Shown here in pieces: positions 6,239-11,873 of a stretch of DNA of 11,873 bases. The notes beneath the pieces were generated by a model, which saw only the letters and a list, made by a program, of their open reading frames with translations, was not told the origin of the DNA and searched no databases. This DNA comes from a bacterium. Lineage in GTDB: Bacteria > JALSQH01. The position numbers and the translations under genes were made by a program. How positions within the stretch are numbered: position 1 is the stretch's first letter; each line of letters starts with the position of its first letter. The DNA is taken from the NCBI GenBank assembly GCA_026985515.1, contig JALSQH010000132.1, positions 1 through 11,873 on the forward strand, read 5' to 3'.

Positions 6239-7725
6239 TTGCAGGTGCCGGGCCCGGTAACCCGCTTCTTATTTCTCTTCAGTTGCTTGAAGAGTTGAAA
6301 AGAGCAGATGTTATAATCTATGATCGTCTGATTCATCCCGAGATATTGAGGTTTGCCAGAAAGGATGCGGAGAAGATTTTTGCGGGTAAAGAAGCAAAGA
6401 GACACTATTTGAAACAGTATGAGATCAATGATCTTTTAATTGAAAAGGCCAGAAAAGGGAAGAGGGTTTTGAGAATTCAGGGTGGTGACCCTGTTATTTT
6501 TGGAAGAACTGGAGAGGAACTGGAAAAGTTAAATGAAGCAGGTATCAGGTACAGACTCATTCCCGGTATTACAGCGGGAATAGCTGCCCCTGAATATGCA
6601 GGCATACCACTTACACACAGAAGAGAAACTTCAGCTGTAATGTTTATAACTGGCCATGAGGATCCTGAAAAGAAGTATCCCGCAATAGACTGGGATCATG
6701 TGGCTGCTTTTACAGGAACTCTGATAATCTACATGGGAGTGAGCAATCTCGACAGAATTGTTTCTACCCTGATCGAGAAGGGAAAGTCCCCGGATACCCC
6801 TGTTGCCATGATTCAGAATGGAACCTTTTACAACCAGAAAGTTATTCATGGTACACTGAAAGATATAGTTGAGATTGCCAGGAGGGAGAAGATTGCTCCA
6901 CCTGCCATAACAGTTGTTGGAGGTGTTGCCAGGTATGTTGAGCAGAACAGGTGGTTTGAGAAACTCCCATTTTATGGATTGAAAATAGCAGTGCTAAGGG
7001 GGGAGGATGAGGTACTTGATGTGGCCAGGAAAATATGGTACAGAGGTGGCGAGGCTGCCATCTTTCCCGTGATAAAGTTTGAAAAAAAAGATTTCTCGGT
7101 TGATTTACCACGGATATGCGATTATTCAGTTAACAAAAAGGAGCTTGTTGTTTTTACCAGTCCGAGGGGTGTAAAGTTCTTTTTTGAGGGAGTGAGGGGA
7201 AGGGGACTTGATATAAGATGTCTTGGTTTCAGAAGGATAGCAGCAATTGGACCATCCACCAGAGATGCAGTTGAAAGTCTGGGTCTCAGGGTGGATATTG
7301 TTCCAGATAAGTATGTTGCAGAGTCTCTGGCGGATTCCATTATGTCTGAGAAACCTGAGAGAGTTTTTATTCTGAGGGCTGAGAGGGCAAGGGAGGTTCT
7401 ACCCGAAATGTTGCAGAAGGCGGGAATAGAGGTAAAGGTTATCCCCGTTTACAGAACTCTGATAGTAGAGCATTCTCCAGAGGAGATTGAGGGAGTTTTA
7501 ACTTCCGATTTCTTTCTCTTTTCCAGTTCATCAACCTTTGAGAATTTTGTCAGGATGATTGGTGATCCATTCAGAATAAAGGGTAAAATTGTTTCAATTG
7601 GACCTGTTACAACCTCAACTATAAAAAAGTATGGACTGGAACCAGTTGTGGAAAGCGAGACTCATACAATTGATGGAGTAATAGCTTCCCTGGAAAGCTA
7701 TATTTACTCCAGAAGGGAGGTTTAA
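6223..7725 (+). CDS. cobA-hemD: Fused uroporphyrinogen-III C-methyltransferase (SUMT) / uroporphyrinogen-III synthase
   Basis: One 500-residue protein carries two successive activities. Residues 1 to about 245 are the S-adenosylmethionine-dependent methyltransferase making precorrin-2 from uroporphyrinogen [14 protein letters not shown] (4-14), [16 protein letters not shown] (84-99), [20 protein letters not shown] (113-132) and [10 protein letters not shown] (226-235). Residues about 250-500 are uroporphyrinogen-III synthase, which closes hydroxymethylbilane: [12 protein letters not shown] (310-321), [12 protein letters not shown] (339-350), [12 protein letters not shown] (431-442), [16 protein letters not shown] (458-473) and HTIDGV (481-486). 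Such CobA-HemD fusions are known in several anaerobes. Here the fusion can hand uroporphyrinogen III straight to the siroheme branch. The start overlaps the hemC end by 16 nt, and hemB follows after 2 nt. Both halves look intact. Confidence 0.94.
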   Translation: MGEVIIAGAGPGNPLLISLQLLEELKRADVIIYDRLIHPEILRFARKDAEKIFAGKEAKRHYLKQYEINDLLIEKARKGKRVLRIQGGDPVIFGRTGEELEKLNEAGIRYRLIPGITAGIAAPEYAGIPLTHRRETSAVMFITGHEDPEKKYPAIDWDHVAAFTGTLIIYMGVSNLDRIVSTLIEKGKSPDTPVAMIQNGTFYNQKVIHGTLKDIVEIARREKIAPPAITVVGGVARYVEQNRWFEKLPFYGLKIAVLRGEDEVLDVARKIWYRGGEAAIFPVIKFEKKDFSVDLPRICDYSVNKKELVVFTSPRGVKFFFEGVRGRGLDIRCLGFRRIAAIGPSTRDAVESLGLRVDIVPDKYVAESLADSIMSEKPERVFILRAERAREVLPEMLQKAGIEVKVIPVYRTLIVEHSPEEIEGVLTSDFFLFSSSSTFENFVRMIGDPFRIKGKIVSIGPVTTSTIKKYGLEPVVESETHTIDGVIASLESYIYSRREV

Positions 7726-7727
7726 AA

Positions 7728-8717
7728 ATGTATTTTCCCATTTTAAGAATGAGAAGGTTAAGGATGAAGGATAACTTTAGAAGAATGCGAAGGGAAACCA
7801 GGCTCTCCATCTCTGATCTCATTTATCCCATTTTTATTCAGGACGGGAAAAAGATTAAGCTGGAAGTACCTTCAATGCCAGGAATATACAGATTTTCAAC
7901 AGATACTGTACTTGAAGAGGTTGAAAGAGTGGCGGAAATGGGAATACCTGCAATTATCCTCTTTGGGATTCCTGCCGAGAAGGATTCAATGGCAACTCAG
8001 GCCTGGGTTGAGGACGGTATAATTCAGAGGGGGGTGAGGGTTATAAAAGAGAAGTTTCCTGAACTGATCGTTATAACCGATGTTTGTCTCTGTGAGTACA
8101 CTGATCATGGTCACTGTGGAATTGTAAAGGATGGCAAAATATTGAATGACGAAACACTGGAGATCATAAAAAAAATAGCTCTTTCACAGGTGGAAGCTGG
8201 TGCCGATATGGTGGCTCCGTCTGGAATGATGGATGGGGCTGTGGCAGCTATCAGGGAGATTCTCGATGAATATGGATATGGTGAAATCCCCATAATGGGT
8301 TATTCCGCAAAGTTTGCTTCAAGTTTTTATGGTCCATTCAGAGATGCGGCGGAGTCTGCTCCTGCCTTTGGAGATAGAAGAACTTATCAGATGGACCCCG
8401 CCAACAGACTTGAAGCTCTTCAGGAGATTGAACTTGATATTCAAGAAGGTGCGGATATCGTTATGGTAAAACCCGCTCTGCCTTACCTGGACATAATCAG
8501 AGAGGCGAAGGAGAGAATAAATGTGCCTCTTGCAGCATATCAGGTAAGTGGTGAATACTCCATGATCAGGGCAGCCGCAAAATTAGGGTGGCTTGATGAA
8601 AAGAAGGCAATATGGGAGGCTACTCTTTCCATAAAAAGGGCAGGGGCTGATTTGATATTAACATACTTTGCCCCTGAACTTGCTGAAATGATAAAGGAAG
8701 GGTGGAATGAATCTTGA
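7728..8717 (+). CDS. hemB: Porphobilinogen synthase (delta-aminolevulinate dehydratase), zinc-cysteine type
   Basis: HemB condenses two 5-aminolevulinate molecules into porphobilinogen. The 329 residues show the Schiff-base lysines K195 ([20 protein letters not shown]) and K248 ([14 protein letters not shown]). The metal site [15 protein letters not shown] has C120, C122 and C130, the three-cysteine zinc arrangement rather than the aspartate-rich magnesium type. The protein therefore should need zinc at the active site. The start has the best ribosome binding site in the operon interior, GGGAGG 7 nt before ATG. The family length is about 325, so it is complete. The end overlaps the next gene by 11 nt. 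Confidence 0.97.
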   Translation: MYFPILRMRRLRMKDNFRRMRRETRLSISDLIYPIFIQDGKKIKLEVPSMPGIYRFSTDTVLEEVERVAEMGIPAIILFGIPAEKDSMATQAWVEDGIIQRGVRVIKEKFPELIVITDVCLCEYTDHGHCGIVKDGKILNDETLEIIKKIALSQVEAGADMVAPSGMMDGAVAAIREILDEYGYGEIPIMGYSAKFASSFYGPFRDAAESAPAFGDRRTYQMDPANRLEALQEIELDIQEGADIVMVKPALPYLDIIREAKERINVPLAAYQVSGEYSMIRAAAKLGWLDEKKAIWEATLSIKRAGADLILTYFAPELAEMIKEGWNES

Positions 8718-9873
8718 TTTTAATAAGAGTCCGCTTATAGTTTTCTGGGAAACGACTCAGGCGTGTGATCTGGCATGCAGGCACTGCCGCGCAGTTGCAA
8801 TGCCTGACCCTCACCCCAGAGAGCTGACCACAGAGGAGGGTAAAAGGTTAATTGACAGAATAGCAGAATTTGAAGTGGCTCCCATCCTGATTTACACAGG
8901 TGGTGATCCTCTGAAAAGAAAGGATATTTACGAACTCGTTGCCTATGGGGTTGAAAAGAGACTCAGAGTGGCAATGAGTCCAAGTGGAACTCCCCTTGTG
9001 ACGAAGGAAAGACTTCAGAGATTGAGGGATGTGGGACTTATGAGGGTTTCTTTCAGCCTTGATGGGTCCAACAGATATATTCACGATTCATTCAGAGGGG
9101 TAAAGGGGTCCTTTGAATATACGATGAATGGAATAAGGTGGTCCAGAGAGGTGGGTTTGACTGTACAGGTAAATACCACTGTGACCAAGTGGAACTACGG
9201 TGATCTTGAAAATATAGCTGAACTACTTTCAAAGATGGAAATTGTAATGTGGGATGTATTCTTTCTGGTTCCCACAGGAAGGGCAACTCTCTGGGATATG
9301 ATTTCTCCCTCCCAGTTTGAAGAAGCATTTGAGAGACTATATGAACTTTCCATGAAATACAATTTTACCATTAAAACCACTGCAGCCACTCACTACAGGA
9401 GATTCCAGATCCAGCAGATGGAGAGGAGAGGAATCAATATTACTCCAGAAAGTGTGAAAGGTGCGTACATGACAGCCAGGAAGGGCCATCCTCATCATGG
9501 ATTCACAACAGGTGTCACAGATGGTAGAGGTATTATGTTTATTTCCAAAACAGGAGATATCTTTCCAAGCGGTTTTCTCCCTATCAAAACAGGTAATGTG
9601 AGAGAGGATGATCTGATAGATGTTTACCAGAATCATCCAGTTTTCAGGTCCCTCAGGGATCCTGATCAGTTGAAAGGGAAATGTGGAAAGTGTTCTTTCA
9701 AGGAGATATGTGGAGGTTCAAGGGCAAGGGCATACGGGATCACCGGTGACTATCTTGCTGAGGAACCCTACTGCATCCATACCCCTGAAGGATTTGATTT
9801 CAGAGAGTCTCACGCCTATAAAATAGAAAGGGGAATTTTCCCTGATGGACCTGCTGTGAAGAGGGCTATCTGA
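8707..9873 (+). CDS. ahbD: Radical SAM/SPASM protein, probable heme synthase (AhbD-like)
   Basis: AhbD turns Fe-coproporphyrin III into heme b by oxidative decarboxylation of two propionates. Position between hemB and the siroheme decarboxylase argues strongly for this role. The 388 residues show [16 protein letters not shown] with radical-SAM ligands C20, C24 and C27, YTGGDP (63-68) where AhbC has SGGEP, and a C-terminal cluster C326, C329, C335 and C356. There are only these seven cysteines. From memory, characterised AhbD has further cysteines in a FPCGYLP-like and a CGGCRARA-like motif. Here the same places read FPSGFLP (S288) and CGGSRARA (S338). That pattern is closer, as I recall it, to the TIGR04053 radical SAM family. 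AAGGAAG 6 nt upstream supports the start. The gene overlaps hemB by 11 nt and shares one base with the next gene (TGATG). The superfamily is certain; the AhbD reaction is inferred. Confidence 0.75.
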   Translation: MNLDFNKSPLIVFWETTQACDLACRHCRAVAMPDPHPRELTTEEGKRLIDRIAEFEVAPILIYTGGDPLKRKDIYELVAYGVEKRLRVAMSPSGTPLVTKERLQRLRDVGLMRVSFSLDGSNRYIHDSFRGVKGSFEYTMNGIRWSREVGLTVQVNTTVTKWNYGDLENIAELLSKMEIVMWDVFFLVPTGRATLWDMISPSQFEEAFERLYELSMKYNFTIKTTAATHYRRFQIQQMERRGINITPESVKGAYMTARKGHPHHGFTTGVTDGRGIMFISKTGDIFPSGFLPIKTGNVREDDLIDVYQNHPVFRSLRDPDQLKGKCGKCSFKEICGGSRARAYGITGDYLAEEPYCIHTPEGFDFRESHAYKIERGIFPDGPAVKRAI

Positions 9874-10316
9874 TGCAGGAGATCAGGAAAAAACTGCTTG
9901 AAATTCTTCAATTTGATTTTCCCATTTCAGTTGAACCATGGAGAGATATTGGGGATAAACTTGGAATGTCACCTGGGGAGGTTCTCAAACTTGTAAGGGA
10001 AATGAAGGAGAATGGCATCATTAGAAGAATTGGCGGAATTATAAATAAGGAAAAGGTGGGTTACAGGTCCACCCTGATAGCGGTTAAGGCTGGTGCGGAA
10101 TGTCTTGATGGGGTGGCTGAATATCTGAATTCCCTTGTGGCAGTTACACACAATTATTTGAGAGATGATGAATGGAATCTATGGTTTACATTTAACTATG
10201 TTGATGAAAGCGAGGTAGAAGATCTCATCGAGAAGTTAAGCACTTTTCCATGTGTTGAGGATATCATGAATCTACCATCTGAGAGGATGGTTAAAATTGA
10301 TGCGAGGTTCAGATAA
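9873..10316 (+). CDS. ahbA/ahbB: Siroheme decarboxylase subunit, Lrp/AsnC-like (AhbA/AhbB family)
   Basis: The AhbA/B family removes two acetate carboxylates (C12, C18) of siroheme to give 12,18-didecarboxysiroheme. The 147 residues have an Lrp-type helix-turn-helix (about 20-55, IGDKLGMSPGEVLKLV then GIIRRIGGIIN) and a C-terminal effector-like domain. The latter contains VTHNYLRDDEWNLWFTF, and THNY-x-R plus NLWFT is the signature of siroheme decarboxylases and the heme d1 proteins NirD/L/G/H. It is therefore an enzyme and not a regulator, despite the fold. Usually AhbA and AhbB are separate genes forming a heterodimer, but only one copy is present here, and I cannot tell which it is. The start shares a base with the previous stop (TGATG) and the stop shares one with ruvX (TAATG). 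Confidence 0.85.
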   Translation: MQEIRKKLLEILQFDFPISVEPWRDIGDKLGMSPGEVLKLVREMKENGIIRRIGGIINKEKVGYRSTLIAVKAGAECLDGVAEYLNSLVAVTHNYLRDDEWNLWFTFNYVDESEVEDLIEKLSTFPCVEDIMNLPSERMVKIDARFR

Positions 10317-10729
10317 TGGGAAGGATAATGGCAGTAGATTATGGTGAGCGAAGGATTGGTATTGCACTGAGTGATCCCCTGAAGATAACTGCTCAGCCTT
10401 ATGATGTGATTGAGGTTATTTCCGAAAAAAAGGCTGCAAACAGGATTGCAGAGATCGTAAAGGAAAAAGAGGTTGAGGAAGTGATCATAGGACTTCCTCT
10501 GAGTTCCACAGGGGGAGACACAAAAATTGGAGAAAAAGTAAAAGTTTTCGCTGAACTTGTAAAGAGAAGAGTGAATGTTCCCGTTAAACTCGTTGATGAG
10601 AGGATGACCACAAGGGGTGCAGTCAGAGTCCTTGATGAATTTGGTGTGAAAAGGGAAAAGAGAAAGAAGATCATAGATAAACTTGCAGCCACATATTTAC
10701 TTGAAGGATACCTTGAAAGTTTAAGATGA
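10316..10729 (+). CDS. ruvX: Putative pre-16S rRNA nuclease / Holliday-junction resolvase-like protein YqgF (RuvX)
   Basis: RuvX/YqgF has an RNase H-like fold and is linked to 5'-end processing of 16S rRNA, with resolvase-like activity also reported. The 137 residues match the family's length and motifs: MAVDYGERRIGIALSD with D8, VIIGLPLSSTG (56-66), LVDERMTT (92-99) with D94/E95, and IDKLAATYLLEGYL (120-133) with D121, giving the acidic active-site set. ATG 10316 has GAGG 8 nt before it. A second in-frame ATG at 10328 would leave only three residues before D8, so the first is preferred. It shares one base with the decarboxylase stop and overlaps mltG by 4 nt (ATGA). The ruvX-mltG pair is common in bacteria; its attachment to heme genes is a matter of operon position. 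Confidence 0.95.
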   Translation: MGRIMAVDYGERRIGIALSDPLKITAQPYDVIEVISEKKAANRIAEIVKEKEVEEVIIGLPLSSTGGDTKIGEKVKVFAELVKRRVNVPVKLVDERMTTRGAVRVLDEFGVKREKRKKIIDKLAATYLLEGYLESLR

Positions 10730-11724
10730 AAGGGATACTCAGATCCTTTCTTCTCTCATTTGTTTTTCTTTTTATTCTGATTGTTTTCACAGTTTACCAT
10801 TCCGTAGAGAAGGAATTCCCTGATAATCTCCGCGTCAGGGTGGAGAAAGGGGAGAACCTTAGGAGTCTATTGAGAAAATTGAAAAATAGGGCTGGCTTCA
10901 GCGATTTTGATCTTGTTCTCCTCTACTACTATGCGAGGGTGTCGGGCAAAGATAGAATTAAATCCGGTACATACCTTGCTCTTAAAGGGGAATCACTGCT
11001 ATCTTTTTTGAAAAAGGTTAACTCAGGAAGAGCGATTCTAATAAGGGTTACAATACCTGAGGGTTTCAACTCCTATCAGATAGGTGAATTGCTTGATAAA
11101 AAAAGAGTATGCAGATATGAAGATTTTATCAGGTACGCCTTCAGCCGATTAACTGCAGAGAAGTACGGCATTCATTCTGACAGAGTTGAGGGTTTCCTTT
11201 TCCCTGATACCTATGAATTTTCAGAGGATATGAACGCAGAGCAGGTGATCAGAGTGATGGTGGAGAATTTCTGGAAACATTATCCTGAAGAGTTTAAAAA
11301 GAGGGAAAAGGAACTTGGATGGGATACATACAGGGTTGTTACCCTTGCGTCAATCATACAGAAAGAAACTTCAAAAGTTGAGGAAATGCCGCTGGTCTCT
11401 GCTGTTTACCATAATAGATTAAAAAAAGGAATGCTTCTTCAGGCTGATCCAACCGTAATCTATGGTTTATACCCCAATTTTGATGGTAATTTGAAGAAGA
11501 AAGATCTTCTGGACAGAAGTAACAGATGGAACACCTATGTTTACAAAGGCCTTCCTCCCACCCCCATCTGTAACCCGGGTTTACTGGCCATTAAAGCCGC
11601 CCTCTATCCCGCCAGTGTTGATTATCTTTACTTTGTTGCTAAGGGCGACGGTACACACTATTTTTCCCGAACCTATGAGGAACATAGAAAAGCTGTTTAC
11701 AGGTACCAGATAAAAAAGAAGTGA
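10726..11724 (+). CDS. mltG: Endolytic murein transglycosylase MltG (YceG-like)
   Basis: MltG cuts nascent glycan strands inside the chain, helping to set peptidoglycan strand length, and is anchored in the inner membrane facing the periplasm. The 332 residues begin with a short basic head and one hydrophobic segment (about 5-25), then a LysM-like part (about 35-110; IKSGTYLALKGESLLSFL). The catalytic domain follows: IPEGFNSYQI (110-119), GFLFPDTYEF (156-165), VTLASIIQKET (205-215) with E214 the likely catalytic acid, LLQADPTVIYGL (237-248) and LPPTPICNPGLLAIKAALYP (276-295). It closes with YLYFVAKGDGTHYFSRTYEEH. Length and motifs are those of a complete protein. It is the last gene of the operon, overlapping ruvX by 4 nt. 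No convincing intrinsic terminator follows; the best repeat near 11728-11751 has only a short imperfect stem. Confidence 0.95.
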   Translation: MKGILRSFLLSFVFLFILIVFTVYHSVEKEFPDNLRVRVEKGENLRSLLRKLKNRAGFSDFDLVLLYYYARVSGKDRIKSGTYLALKGESLLSFLKKVNSGRAILIRVTIPEGFNSYQIGELLDKKRVCRYEDFIRYAFSRLTAEKYGIHSDRVEGFLFPDTYEFSEDMNAEQVIRVMVENFWKHYPEEFKKREKELGWDTYRVVTLASIIQKETSKVEEMPLVSAVYHNRLKKGMLLQADPTVIYGLYPNFDGNLKKKDLLDRSNRWNTYVYKGLPPTPICNPGLLAIKAALYPASVDYLYFVAKGDGTHYFSRTYEEHRKAVYRYQIKKK

Positions 11725-11745
11725 AGTAATTTCAGCAGGTTATTA

Positions 11746-11873
11746 TCAGAAATACCCCTTTTGCTCAAAATTAAATCTTACTTTACTTGCTTGTTTATCC
11801 ATATGTTCCTCCATTTTATAGTTTGCCTCATTTGGTGTGTTCGTGTAGCCTCTTTTTTATCTCTTCTATTCTT
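11746..11873 (-). pseudogene. Possible 3' end of a minus-strand gene, apparently frameshifted and cut by the window edge
   Basis: Read on the minus strand, one frame gives RIEEIKKRLHEHTK and stops at TGA 11828-11830. The next frame, open from 11856, gives 36 residues starting KRGYTNTPNEANYK and ending FNFEQKGYF. It stops at TGA 11746-11748, followed in frame by TAA TAA. The two frames meet at a run of six A residues (11853-11858). Removing one A would join RIEEIK to RGYTNTPNEA as one continuous C-terminus. I do not recognise the family. A GGAGG 5 nt before an internal ATG at 11802 could instead start an 18-residue peptide, but it may just encode Glu-Glu codons. The stretch is short, so coding capacity is unproven. 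Confidence 0.3.

Noticed and set aside
9873-10316. The Lrp/AsnC-like protein as a transcriptional regulator of the operon.
   Set aside because: The VTHNYLR and NLWFT motifs mark siroheme decarboxylases, which share the fold. Operon position agrees.
11725-11760. An intrinsic terminator after mltG.
   Set aside because: The only inverted repeat is ATTTC/GAAAT with a long loop, AT-rich, and followed by just CCCCTTTTG. It is too weak to call.
11746-11802. An 18-residue peptide gene on the minus strand with GGAGG before its ATG.
   Set aside because: The longer open frame runs through this ATG, and GGAGG there encodes Glu codons, so an independent start is not needed.
1-11873. CRISPR arrays, tRNA or rRNA genes, insertion sequences and tandem repeats.
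   Set aside because: I saw no regularly spaced repeats, cloverleaf-like segments, transposase motifs or terminal inverted repeats. Nearly all bases are within identified genes.

Overview
The window comes from a bacterium, probably an anaerobic or microaerophilic one that makes heme through siroheme. Arginine is written mostly AGA/AGG and the DNA leans A+T (by eye, not computed). With the closely packed genes, this recalls thermophilic or sulfate-reducing lineages such as Thermodesulfobacteria, Nitrospirota or Desulfobacterota. No gene pins the phylum, so that placement is inference.

Layout. Positions 1-1150 hold the C-terminal two thirds of a long-chain acyl-CoA synthetase, closed by a clear intrinsic terminator (1153-1177). 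A lipid kinase of the diacylglycerol-kinase family lies convergent to it on the minus strand (1176-2144). Between the kinase and the next gene is a ~120-bp divergent promoter region (2145-2265) with a -10 box on each strand and a 7-bp inverted repeat between them. From 2266 to 11724 ten genes run on the plus strand with no gap above 2 nt and eight of nine junctions overlapping. They read as one operon: ahbC, a CysG-N/Met8-type siroheme synthase, hemA, hemC, a cobA-hemD fusion, hemB, an ahbD-like radical SAM gene, an Lrp-type siroheme decarboxylase (ahbA/ahbB family), ruvX (yqgF) and mltG. The last ~150 bases hold no convincing plus-strand gene. On the minus strand they carry what may be the frameshifted end of a gene.

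How the genes work together. HemA reduces glutamyl-tRNA, HemB makes porphobilinogen, HemC hydroxymethylbilane, and the HemD half of the fusion uroporphyrinogen III. The CobA half methylates this to precorrin-2, and the CysG-N protein oxidises it and inserts iron to give siroheme. The Lrp-type protein decarboxylates siroheme, AhbC removes two acetate side chains to give Fe-coproporphyrin III, and the AhbD-like enzyme should convert this to heme b. Only glutamate-1-semialdehyde aminotransferase (hemL) and a second AhbA/B subunit are not seen. No hemE, hemN or hemH, which belong to the protoporphyrin route, is present. ruvX and mltG are housekeeping genes attached to the operon's 3' end.

I see no new defence system, mobile element, CRISPR array, tRNA or rRNA. 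The points most worth a second look are the non-canonical cysteine set of the AhbD-position enzyme, the lone decarboxylase subunit, the long hemA/hemC overlap without a ribosome binding site, and the divergent HemA signature motifs.
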